A stretch of DNA of 21,924 nt from UBA5070 sp039798065 (GTDB lineage: Bacteria; Fibrobacterota; Fibrobacteria; UBA5070): assembly GCA_039798065.1 (NCBI GenBank), contig JBDKGS010000035.1, positions 1 through 21,924 on the forward strand, in the 5' to 3' direction. The notes under the pieces were generated by a model. That model saw nothing but the letters and a program-made list of their open reading frames with translations. It was not told the origin of the DNA and searched no databases. Positions 9,332 to 17,251 of this stretch are shown here, one piece after another (position 1 is the first letter of the stretch; the number at the start of each line of letters is the position of its first letter). A program made the translations under genes and the position numbers.

Positions 9332-11336
9332 TCACGCAAAGCCAACAGCCATGGACCTGCCTCGGGTCAGCTTTCCATCTTCCCGCGTTCTTTTGGTGGA
9401 CGACACCCCGGCGAACCTCCAGGTCCTCTCCGAACTACTGGAATCGGCCGGTTTCGAAATCCAGATCGCCGCCAGCGGCGCGGACGCATTGCGATGCCTT
9501 TCGATGGCTCCGGCTCCCGATCTCGTATTGATGGATGTCATGATGCCTGAAATGGACGGCTTCGAAACCTGTCGGCGCATGAAACAACACCACGCTCTCC
9601 GGGACATCCCGGTGATCTTCATCAGCGCCTCCGAATCCGTCGAGAACCGCGTCGCGGGATTCGCGGTGGGCGGAGTGGATTACATCTCCAAACCGTTCCA
9701 TGCCGACGAAGTTGTCGCACGTGTGGGAACGCATTGCCGGCTCACCAGGATCGAAGCGCTGACACGCGAAATCATGGAACGACAGGCGGCAGAGGCGAAC
9801 TTGCGCGCGGAAGAGGAAAAATACCGGGCCATCTTGAAGACCGCCTTGGACGGGTTCCTACTCATCGACATGGATGGACAGATCCTGGAATCGAACGACG
9901 CTTACTGCATCATGTCCGGATACAGCATCGAGGAATTGAAAACCCTGGGTCTGTTCGGTCTGGAGGCGACGTACAACAGAGAACAGATTCTCGACAGTTT
10001 CCTGACCGTGAAATCCATCGGGTACGCACGGTTCACAACCACCCATCGACGCAAAGACGGAACGACATTTTCTGTCGAGGTCAGCGTCAAGTTCCGATCC
10101 CCCGACAACGGGCAGCTGGTGGCGTTTCTTCGCGATTTGACCCAGATCAAAGAAGAGCAGGAACGTCAACGCACCTTGGAGGAAAAACTCTCACGGCACC
10201 AGAGGATGGAAGCCATCGGTCGGCTGGCCGGAGGGATCGCGCACGATTTCAACAACATGCTCGGTGTGATCATCGGCAACGTCGAGTTGGCTGTGTTCGA
10301 TTTGCCTACGGCCCATCCCGTCCAGGCAAGCCTGAGTGAGGTTCTGAAAGCCGCGCGCAGATCCACAAACCTGACCCAGCAGCTCCTCACCTTCGCACGC
10401 AAGCAGCCCGTGGTCCAGCACACGATAGATCTCAACAAATGCGTTGGCGACACCATCGGAATGTTGCACCGGGTGATCGGGGAGAACATCACCCTCGAAT
10501 GGACCCCTTGCAGAAGCCCGATTTTTGTCAAGTTGGGAGATTCCCAGCTCGATCAGATTCTGACGAACCTGTGCCTGAATGCAAAGGATTCGATCGAGGG
10601 CTGCGGAAAGATCGAGGTGGTCGCTTCGGAAATCCTGCTGGATCGAGCTTCCGCCATCCTTGACTCAGAATGCAACGAAGGCCACTACGGAGTTTTGACC
10701 GTCAAGGACAATGGCTCTGGGATGGATGCGGGAACGATTAAACATGCGTTCGAACCCTTCTTCACCACCAAATCACAGGGCAAAGGCACCGGACTCGGAT
10801 TGTCGACGGTCGAGGGAATCGTCCGGCAATGCGGGGGGTTCCTGACCTTGGATAGCGAACGGGGAGTCGGCAGCGCCTTTTCGCTCTATTTTCCCATCGA
10901 ACCAATTTCCGAAAAACTCTCTGCTGGATCAGAAATCTTGACAGAGAATGACATGACCGACAAGACGATCTTGTTGGTGGAAGACGAGCCATCACTGCTG
11001 CAACTGACCAAAACAATGTTGGAAAGAATCGGGTACCATGTCGTAGGGTTCGAATCGAGCCTAGACGCACTTCAAGCGGTGGTTTCGGGAAGCATTTCCA
11101 TGGATCTGCTGATCACCGACGTGATGATGCCTGGCATGAACGGAGCCGAGTTGCGCAAGCGCATCGAAGAACATCGCCCAGGGCTCCCCTACCTGTACAT
11201 CTCGGGGCACCCTGCGGAAATTTCCAGTGAACTCGGAATCATCCCTGAAGGAATTTCGTTCCTTCAGAAGCCTTTCAATATGAACCGACTCGCCATCAAA
11301 CTCCGTCAGATTCTGGAAATCAACGAACTCGGATAA
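9324..11336 (+). CDS. Soluble receiver-PAS-histidine kinase-receiver hybrid, paralogue
   Basis: A 670-residue kinase with the same order as its upstream neighbour. The N-terminal receiver spans about 20-138 (Asp71 in LMDVMMPEMDG, Lys123 in SKPF). A helical linker precedes a PAS domain at about 163-275. The AHDFNN kinase core has His307 in GGIAHDFNNML. The ATPase carries NLCLNAKDSI, DNGSGM and GKGTGLGLST. The C-terminal receiver spans about 547-665 (Asp599 in ITDVMMPGMNG, Lys649 in QKPF). ATG 9324 lies within the end of the previous gene (ATGACTGA overlap). ATG 9351 is an alternative start that would still keep the whole receiver. The PAS domains of the two paralogues differ more than the kinase cores, suggesting different inputs. 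The gene ends the operon, 40 bases from a converging gene, with no clear terminator between. Confidence 0.93.
   Translation: MTDHAKPTAMDLPRVSFPSSRVLLVDDTPANLQVLSELLESAGFEIQIAASGADALRCLSMAPAPDLVLMDVMMPEMDGFETCRRMKQHHALRDIPVIFISASESVENRVAGFAVGGVDYISKPFHADEVVARVGTHCRLTRIEALTREIMERQAAEANLRAEEEKYRAILKTALDGFLLIDMDGQILESNDAYCIMSGYSIEELKTLGLFGLEATYNREQILDSFLTVKSIGYARFTTTHRRKDGTTFSVEVSVKFRSPDNGQLVAFLRDLTQIKEEQERQRTLEEKLSRHQRMEAIGRLAGGIAHDFNNMLGVIIGNVELAVFDLPTAHPVQASLSEVLKAARRSTNLTQQLLTFARKQPVVQHTIDLNKCVGDTIGMLHRVIGENITLEWTPCRSPIFVKLGDSQLDQILTNLCLNAKDSIEGCGKIEVVASEILLDRASAILDSECNEGHYGVLTVKDNGSGMDAGTIKHAFEPFFTTKSQGKGTGLGLSTVEGIVRQCGGFLTLDSERGVGSAFSLYFPIEPISEKLSAGSEILTENDMTDKTILLVEDEPSLLQLTKTMLERIGYHVVGFESSLDALQAVVSGSISMDLLITDVMMPGMNGAELRKRIEEHRPGLPYLYISGHPAEISSELGIIPEGISFLQKPFNMNRLAIKLRQILEINELG
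10064..10076. repeat. GACA-N5-TGTC palindrome, copy 5
   Basis: GACA-TTTTC-TGTC, identical including centre and the flanking C and GA to the copy in the mdh terminator, but inside the PAS domain of the second soluble kinase; read as Thr-Thr-Phe-Ser-Val. Confidence 0.6.
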
Positions 11337-11376
11337 AAACCCCACAACGAGGGTCCGCGGCGGCGACGCCGATCGA

Positions 11377-13098
11377 TCAAAACCCTGGCGGTTGGATGGA
11401 AATCCTGTGCAGAAGATGATGGATGGGGATCGGCATCCGCAAGGTTTCCACACCTGCCGGCAACGGCTCGGCACGAAGACTCGCGCGGTGCAACACCAAC
11501 ACCGGCGCAACCTTTCCCAACCTTTCCCATTCCAAGGAGCCGGGCTCCGCAATCGCGATCCTGACCCGGTTCCAATCCGAGAGTTCTTCGAGTCGTTCTA
11601 CACGAACACAATCCGTGGTGCATCCCAAAAGTGATTCCACGGGATCGGGTGAAACCCAGCGAGCATCACGCCACAAGGCCACTTCGCGATTCAATTTCGG
11701 CAAGACACTGGAGTGGCTGGACACATTGCAGCTCTGCTCTAGAATGGCCACATCCTCGATCGTCTTTGGATTCAGAACCGAAGCGATATCCAATTCCTTC
11801 ACCTCGTCCTGATGAATGGTACGGATATCCGACAGGATGGTCGAAGGTCGACCCATTCCTGATGCCAAGTGCCGAGCCACATCAAGCATCCGCGCTGCCC
11901 GCCCCGGCTCTCGCGGCTTCGAGGCCAAATAGAACTCGTGGAATTCCAAAATGGGATTTGCCACGTCGGCCGGTATTCGGTACGACTCCAAAATCTGTCC
12001 GGAAACATTTTCCAACGGACACCCCAAGGCGCTCGTGATCGCTTCGCGCAACGGCCAACCTTTCACGATGGCGTGCGCCCTCCATGGCAACCAATCCGAC
12101 CCAAGAAACTGCAACGCGAAAAAGCTGGGCAGGTTGTGCAGAAGCCCACGCAAAAACGCACTTGGTTTGTCCGCTTTTTCAGCCAACATTTCGCTGATCA
12201 TTCCCGTTGCCAGACAATTTTTCCAGATCGAGACCAGATCGTCGCCCACTTCGCTAACCAGATCCTCCTGCCTGAGAATCGCGCCACTTGTGGCGATGTG
12301 GATCACGTTGGTGAACCCAAGGACCCGCAGGGCCTCCTCGACCTTGGTCACTGGAGCCCCACGTACAAACGCCGCGGAGTTGGCGGTCTGAACCATTCTT
12401 GCGGCAATCACCGGATCGCGCTTGACGATCAATTCAAGATCGGAAAGACTCACACCGGGCCTGGACGCCGCCGAAATCAAGGCATCCGTGATTCCCGAGA
12501 ACGCACGCATGGATCCCAAGGATGCGATCAAATCGGATGACAGCGGATGCGCGTCCAATCCGCCATGCTCGCGTTTGGAGTCCGGGGTCTGATTCCGGAT
12601 CGATCCCAAACCTGGAAGATCCGAATCAAATCCACTCGGTGGTGGCAATCCCGACTCCGACTCGGGAGCTCCGCTGGGTTGCACGACAGCAACCTGCGAC
12701 CGCGACGGAGGTTCTGCGTTCGGATTCAATCTTTTCGCGATCATCTCCAGCAGTTCGTTGACAGGAAATTTCGATTTGAGCATCACGTCACGGACACCAA
12801 GTTTCAATAAATTCTGAACGGCCTCCATGCGAACACCGGCGGTGATCACGATGACCGGAAGCAAACGGAAAACGTGCCGGCTGCGAAAATACCTGAGCAG
12901 CTGGATACCATCGACACCAGGCATCGATACGTCCAGAAGACACATCGAGATTTTCTGTCTGGATGCAAATTCCAGCGCCTGTGGCGAACTTCCTGCCAGC
13001 AGGTATTCGTAGCCATTTTCGCCCAGCAAATCCCCTATGGACTCCCGAAAATCCGGGTCGTCGTCAACGACTAGAATCATGGCGTCAGTGGCTTTCAT
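11377..13098 (-). CDS. Receiver-HDOD signalling protein
   Basis: A 573-residue response regulator. An N-terminal receiver (about 6-122) has Asp56 in LLDVSMPGVDG; its KPF motif is replaced by LKSKF. A Pro/Ser-rich linker (about 125-185) leads to an HDOD domain (about 187-390) with the typical DPVIAARMVQTANSAAF (228-244), the EEALRVLGF segment (254-262) and LLHNLPSFFAL (319-329), where HD-related families have LLHDIG. HDOD proteins are non-catalytic scaffolds in bacterial signalling. The last 100 residues look like a degraded second receiver: beta-like stretches RVRIAIAEPG, APVLVLHRAS and LRMPIPIHHLLHRI fit the fold, with no phospho-accepting Asp. Its ATG overlaps the stop of the upstream kinase gene as ATGA, so the two are co-translated. 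Output unknown. Confidence 0.88.
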   Translation of the reverse strand: MKATDAMILVVDDDPDFRESIGDLLGENGYEYLLAGSSPQALEFASRQKISMCLLDVSMPGVDGIQLLRYFRSRHVFRLLPVIVITAGVRMEAVQNLLKLGVRDVMLKSKFPVNELLEMIAKRLNPNAEPPSRSQVAVVQPSGAPESESGLPPPSGFDSDLPGLGSIRNQTPDSKREHGGLDAHPLSSDLIASLGSMRAFSGITDALISAASRPGVSLSDLELIVKRDPVIAARMVQTANSAAFVRGAPVTKVEEALRVLGFTNVIHIATSGAILRQEDLVSEVGDDLVSIWKNCLATGMISEMLAEKADKPSAFLRGLLHNLPSFFALQFLGSDWLPWRAHAIVKGWPLREAITSALGCPLENVSGQILESYRIPADVANPILEFHEFYLASKPREPGRAARMLDVARHLASGMGRPSTILSDIRTIHQDEVKELDIASVLNPKTIEDVAILEQSCNVSSHSSVLPKLNREVALWRDARWVSPDPVESLLGCTTDCVRVERLEELSDWNRVRIAIAEPGSLEWERLGKVAPVLVLHRASLRAEPLPAGVETLRMPIPIHHLLHRISIQPPGF

Positions 13099-14291
13099 CG
13101 GATAACCTCGAAATCTATAGGGGATAGATCCGGGACGTTTTGGGCCGCCGACAAATTCCGTCGCAGGAAGACCTTGACATGTGTACCGATCCCCTTGCCG
13201 CTGGCCACGATCAGACGACCATCGAATGCCGACAAAATCCGACGACAGATGAAAAGGCCCAATCCAGTTCCGTTGATAAAAAATTGCTGACGATGGGTTG
13301 CGTTCGACAGGAAGAGCGGTTCACCCAAGTGCTTCAACAGATCGGGAACGATGCCCTGTCCGTCGTCGACGACTTCCAACACCACAAAGTCATGGTCGGC
13401 AGGATGGAGATCCAATGCGATTTTGATCGATTCCGCTTTCCCATGTCTCAAGCTATTCGAGATCAAGTTCATCAACAAGCGACGAAACCCGTGGGGGTTC
13501 CCCAATATGTTGACCGAATTCTCCGGAATCGACACCATTCCAAGGCTCGGGAGGGTCGAGGCGATCATCTCCAAACACCTGTTGATTTCCTCGCGCGAGT
13601 CGAATTCTGTCCACTGCGGCTCCCTCGAGTCGTCGACCACGAAGGCCGACACCACATCGTCGAGTGTATCGGCCATGCCTGCCGAAACCCGGCACAGCCG
13701 CTTGGCCATCGGAAACAATGGCGAGTCCTGGTCGACAATTTTGTTGTGAAGTCCCTCGGCAACGATCCGCAGGGTGGCAAGCGGCGTGCGCAGATCATGC
13801 GCCAGCGTCGCGACAACTTCCGACAACTCCCGGATGGCTCCTCGATGCAGACCGTTCAGCGCCTCGCCTTGGGCCTGGGCATACATGCGTTTTTCCAGCT
13901 CCATGATCCGGCTCGCGCCGCGCAGCCGAGACATCAATTCCGACACATCCACCGGCTTTCGGATGAAATCGTCGGCACCGGAATCGAATGCCTCTTTGAG
14001 CGCTTTCGGATCTGGGTCCCCGGTGGTCAGGACAAGATATGGCACCTGCTTGAAAGGGCGCGCTCGCAAGAGTCGAATCAGCTCCAATCCATCCATGCCC
14101 GGCATATGCCAATCCATCACCACGATTTCACAAGGCTCCCTGTCCAACTGCAACAATGCATCCAAACCATCAGACGCCCTGAAGCAGGTGTATCCCAAAC
14201 GTTGGAGCCAAGTCGAAAGGATGATTCGATTGGACTCTTCGTCGTCGACGACCATCACTTTTATTCCAGTAGCCGATATTTCCTGGTGCAT
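13095..14291 (-). CDS. Receiver-histidine kinase
   Basis: A 398-residue cytoplasmic protein with the receiver first: about 10-126, Asp60 in VVMDWHMPGMDG and Lys112 in RKPV. A coiled stretch (about 128-155) precedes the dimerisation helix with His165 in LAHDLRTPLATL. The ATPase shows the N-box LMNLISNSLRHG, DDGQGI and NGTGLGLFIC. It has no membrane segment. ATG 14291 is chosen because MHQEISATGI leads directly into the receiver and the 50 codons upstream lack conserved character; the Shine-Dalgarno (AAAGGG, about ten bases off) is weak. It is divergent from recN across 107 bases and overlaps the HDOD gene by ATGA, so the pair forms one operon. Likely a kinase controlled by phosphorylation of its own receiver. 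Confidence 0.9.
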   Translation of the reverse strand: MHQEISATGIKVMVVDDEESNRIILSTWLQRLGYTCFRASDGLDALLQLDREPCEIVVMDWHMPGMDGLELIRLLRARPFKQVPYLVLTTGDPDPKALKEAFDSGADDFIRKPVDVSELMSRLRGASRIMELEKRMYAQAQGEALNGLHRGAIRELSEVVATLAHDLRTPLATLRIVAEGLHNKIVDQDSPLFPMAKRLCRVSAGMADTLDDVVSAFVVDDSREPQWTEFDSREEINRCLEMIASTLPSLGMVSIPENSVNILGNPHGFRRLLMNLISNSLRHGKAESIKIALDLHPADHDFVVLEVVDDGQGIVPDLLKHLGEPLFLSNATHRQQFFINGTGLGLFICRRILSAFDGRLIVASGKGIGTHVKVFLRRNLSAAQNVPDLSPIDFEVIR

Positions 14292-14384
14292 GACGGGCGA
14301 GCCCTTTGCTGACGAGGTTTGTCCGATGATGCCATTCCCCTGAAAGAAGGTCCAGCTCCCGAATAGCCGGATTCCCGAAAACTT

Positions 14385-14398
14385 TGCACATTTGAGCA
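14385..14398. promoter_or_regulatory. Putative LexA (SOS) operator at recN
   Basis: TGCAC-ATTT-GAGCA is a perfect inverted repeat of TGCNC with a 4-base spacer and ends at the base before the recN start codon. As I recall, the Fibrobacter succinogenes LexA box is TGCNC-N4-GTGCA; this site fits the symmetric form TGCNC-N4-GNGCA. Location on a known SOS gene, with dinB downstream, supports it. The operator overlaps where a Shine-Dalgarno should be, which may be why recN has a poor one. Confidence 0.5.
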
Positions 14399-16060
14399 AT
14401 GCTTCTCGAGCTTGAAATCCGTGATTTGGCGATTTTCGCATCGGCCAAGGCCGAACTTGGCAGCGGCCTCACCTGTTTGACCGGCGAGACCGGATCCGGC
14501 AAATCCGTGTTTTTATCGGCCCTTCGGCTCTTGCAAGGTGCCCGTGCCGATGCGGATCTGGTGCGCCGCGAATGCGACAAGGCCGTGGTCACCGCCAGGT
14601 TCTCGTTGGGGGAACCCGATCCCCGCCTGAAAACATTGCTCTCCGAGATCGGCGCCGAACCCGAGGACGGCGAACTGCTCATTTCCCGCGAAGTAGGCGC
14701 CCAAGGGCGTTCCCGAGTCAGAATTGGCGGGGTCAGCGCCTCGCTCAAGGATCTGGCCGCCATTTCCAGGCGTTTGTTCGACCTTCATGGACAGCACGCC
14801 GAACAAAGGCTGCTCGCCCAGACCGACCACGCGAAGCTCCTCACCGTACTTGCCGCTAAGCCCGACCTGGTCACCGCCTACGCGGACGCTTGGGCAGCTT
14901 GGAAAGCGCTCGCGCAGAAGGCCAAGAAAGCCAGGGAGCAGGCCGACGAGGCCGCCGGAAACCGGGAATTCCTCGAATTCCAATCCAAGGAATTGGTCGA
15001 GGCGCAACTGAAACCCGCCGAGGAAGACGAACTCGAGAAACGCCTGCTGATCCTGTCGCAGGCGGGGCAGCTATCCGAGTGGAAGGCCCAGATTAGACAG
15101 ATTTTGTCGAACAGTTCGATCTTGGAAAAGCAGCTCTCGCAGCTTGCGAAGTTCGCGACCAAACTCGCCAACGGCGACGAGTCGATGCGTGCCATGGAGA
15201 CCCTGGTCGCCGACGCACGACGGAATCTGACAGATGCCGCGATCTTGACGGAATCCTACAAGGTTCCCGACGCGGCCAACCCCGCCGACCTCGACCGTCT
15301 CAACGCCCGGCTGGCTCGCATCCAGAAGCTCAAGAACCGCCATAAAAGGGACTTCGACGGGCTGATCGAACTTCGCGACAAACTGATGGAACAGCTCCGG
15401 CAGGCCGACGACGGCCACGCCGAGGCCGATCTTCTGGACCTGCAAGCCAGCCAAGCTCGTGAACGTGCGCGCGAGGCCGGAACCGCCCTGGGAACCCACC
15501 AGACGAAGGCCGCCCGAAGACTCGATGACGAGGTCACCCGCAGGCTGCAGGACCTGGGAATGGCTGGTGCTTGTTTCCGCACACGCCTAGAAGAGCTAAC
15601 AGAGCCTGGCGCAGACGGAATCTGGCGTGCGGTGTTCGAGCTCTGCCCCAATCCCGGCGAAGGCTGGCGCGACCTTGCCGAGGTCGCCTCGGGTGGCGAA
15701 GCCTCGCGCATCATGCTGGCCATCGAGGGGTGCCTGGCGGATTCCGACCCTGTGGGCCTTCTGGTGTTCGACGAAGTCGACGCCGGACTCTCGGGTACGG
15801 TCGCCCACAAGGTATGCGATGCGCTCAAGGACCTTGCGCGAGGTCGCCAGGTGGTCGCCATCACCCACTTGCACCAGGTCGCCGCCGGCGCCGACCACCA
15901 CTTTTCCATCGCCAAGCACCAACACGAAGGCCGCACGGTGTCGCAAGTGCAAACTCTCGACCGCCCGGCACGCGTCCTTGAAATTTCTCGAATGCTGGGA
16001 CGGCCCGACGATGCAGCGGTGCGCGCCCACGCTGAATCGCTCCTGGAAGGGACGAAATGA
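14399..16060 (+). CDS. recN: DNA repair protein RecN
   Basis: A 553-residue SMC-like ATPase of double-strand-break repair, the usual length for RecN. The start MLLELEIRDLAIF matches the family. Walker A is GETGSGKS (29-36), followed later by FDLHGQHAEQRLL, a RecN hallmark. A long helical region (about 150-390) forms the coiled coils. The ABC signature VASGGEASRIMLAIEG (about 429-444) and Walker B LLVFDEVDAGLSG (about 454-466) follow, then ITHLHQVAAGADHHF, also typical of RecN. There is no good Shine-Dalgarno before ATG 14399; an inverted repeat resembling a LexA box ends at the previous base. The stop overlaps the next gene as ATGA. Probably damage-inducible. Confidence 0.97.
   Translation: MLLELEIRDLAIFASAKAELGSGLTCLTGETGSGKSVFLSALRLLQGARADADLVRRECDKAVVTARFSLGEPDPRLKTLLSEIGAEPEDGELLISREVGAQGRSRVRIGGVSASLKDLAAISRRLFDLHGQHAEQRLLAQTDHAKLLTVLAAKPDLVTAYADAWAAWKALAQKAKKAREQADEAAGNREFLEFQSKELVEAQLKPAEEDELEKRLLILSQAGQLSEWKAQIRQILSNSSILEKQLSQLAKFATKLANGDESMRAMETLVADARRNLTDAAILTESYKVPDAANPADLDRLNARLARIQKLKNRHKRDFDGLIELRDKLMEQLRQADDGHAEADLLDLQASQARERAREAGTALGTHQTKAARRLDDEVTRRLQDLGMAGACFRTRLEELTEPGADGIWRAVFELCPNPGEGWRDLAEVASGGEASRIMLAIEGCLADSDPVGLLVFDEVDAGLSGTVAHKVCDALKDLARGRQVVAITHLHQVAAGADHHFSIAKHQHEGRTVSQVQTLDRPARVLEISRMLGRPDDAAVRAHAESLLEGTK
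15096..15108. repeat. GACA-N5-TGTC palindrome, copy 6
   Basis: GACA-GATTT-TGTC in the coiled-coil part of recN, read in a different phase from most copies (Arg-Gln-Ile-Leu-Ser). Confidence 0.6.
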
Positions 16061-17232
16061 CCCATATCGATTTGCCCGTAGTTCGCCCTCGCTGGTTTCC
16101 TTGGGCGCAAACAGCCCTGTTCACCCTGTGGATCCCCATTCTGTTCTTGATCCCTTTCCACGGCGACTACGAAGCCGTGTCGCTGTTGGCCGTGATCTTC
16201 GTGGGCGGAGCCGCCCTTGGCTGGCTTGACAGAACCTGGCGTGACGAGGAAACCGTCCAATTGTGGGCTGGTGGGTTCGAGCGCGGTTTCCTGCTGCTTT
16301 CGCTGTGGTTTTTGGCCCAACGGTTGTGGGGCGACGAATGGGAGCCGTTCCCCTGGCTGCTCACCACGCTGGCCATCGCCATCCTGGTCCGCTACACGAC
16401 AGGACTTGTCATCATCCTTTCACGCAGGCGGGTGCACCTTCCCGCCGTCCGTCGCGACATCTGGCAATACTTCGCCCATTGGTCGGTGTACGCCACGGTG
16501 CTGCTCCACACGTTGGAGGCGCATCCTTGGGCCACCATTTCCACCGGAGCTTCGCTCGTCTTGTGCGTGGTGAGCTCGGGAGTCTGGTTCATCCGCCACC
16601 TGCGACACCCCGACGCCCGGAGCCACATCACCGTAGCCACCCAGATCACGCTTTCGCGCATCGTCTTGGCACCGGTGTTCATCGCGGTCTTCTTCTACGA
16701 CGGCGACACCGATTTTTCCAACAACCACATCGTCTTCCAGTCCACCGCGCTTTTGCTCGTGCTTTCGTCGGCGGTCAGCGATTGGTTGGATGGGTATCTG
16801 GCCCGCAAGTGGGGCGAAGTCACCACACTTGGAAAATATCTGGATCCCTGGTCCGACAAGATCTCGACCATGACCACCTTCCTTTGTTTCCTGGGCACGG
16901 GTTGGGCTTCGGTCACCATCGTCGCCCTCATCTTCTACCGCGAAAGCGCAGTGGAAACGCTGCGAACCTTGGCGGCTGCGGAAGGCGAAACCATCTCGGC
17001 GCGCCGTTCCGGCAAATGGAAGACCGGCCTTCAGATCGGAGCCAGCATCGGGATCCTCGCCTTCGCCTGCTTCGATGGTTTCCTTCGCGATCTCCACCTG
17101 AACCTTCCTATCTGGGAAGGCTTCTTCCGCATGGCCCCCCGCATCATGATGTGGGCCGTGGCGGCCGTCACTGTCGCCTCGGGCGTGGAGTATTTCTACG
17201 CGAACCGACACCTCCTCAAAAAACACATCTAG
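16057..17232 (+). CDS. CDP-alcohol phosphatidyltransferase-like membrane protein
   Basis: A 391-residue multi-pass membrane protein. The C-terminal half has the complete family signature D-x2-DG-x2-AR-x8-G-x3-D-x3-D at 242-267 (SDWLDGYLAR, then GKYLDPWSD) with Asp242, Asp245, Asp263 and Asp267 all present. The enzyme should therefore transfer a phosphatidyl group from CDP-diacylglycerol to an alcohol. PgsA (glycerol-3-phosphate acceptor) is the nearest comparison; the acceptor cannot be read from the sequence. Unusually, about 185 residues precede the catalytic part. They include four or five hydrophobic segments (about 16-33, 40-56, 76-90, 100-122, 140-178), whereas PgsA proteins are usually under 200 residues in total. 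It sits between recN and dinB, with its ATG overlapping the recN stop, so it is likely in the same transcript. Confidence 0.82.
   Translation: MTHIDLPVVRPRWFPWAQTALFTLWIPILFLIPFHGDYEAVSLLAVIFVGGAALGWLDRTWRDEETVQLWAGGFERGFLLLSLWFLAQRLWGDEWEPFPWLLTTLAIAILVRYTTGLVIILSRRRVHLPAVRRDIWQYFAHWSVYATVLLHTLEAHPWATISTGASLVLCVVSSGVWFIRHLRHPDARSHITVATQITLSRIVLAPVFIAVFFYDGDTDFSNNHIVFQSTALLLVLSSAVSDWLDGYLARKWGEVTTLGKYLDPWSDKISTMTTFLCFLGTGWASVTIVALIFYRESAVETLRTLAAAEGETISARRSGKWKTGLQIGASIGILAFACFDGFLRDLHLNLPIWEGFFRMAPRIMMWAVAAVTVASGVEYFYANRHLLKKHI
16398..16410. repeat. GACA-N5-TGTC palindrome, copy 7
   Basis: GACA-GGACT-TGTC in the N-terminal membrane part of the phosphatidyltransferase-like gene; read as Thr-Thr-Gly-Leu-Val. 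Confidence 0.55.
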
Positions 17233-17251
17233 CTCGGAACCCACGAGCAAG

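Noticed and set aside
11337..11376. Bidirectional terminator between the converging operons
   Set aside because: Only a short CGGCG/CGCCG symmetry with too small a loop and no T-tract on either strand.
13140..14312. 390-codon plus-strand open frame
   Set aside because: Antisense to the receiver-histidine kinase, which has all kinase motifs.
17218..17224. AAAAAAC as a programmed -1 frameshift site joining the phosphatidyltransferase to dinB
   Set aside because: The zero frame reads CTC AAA AAA CAC, not the phase a slippery heptamer needs, and dinB is in the +1 frame, which a -1 slip would not reach.
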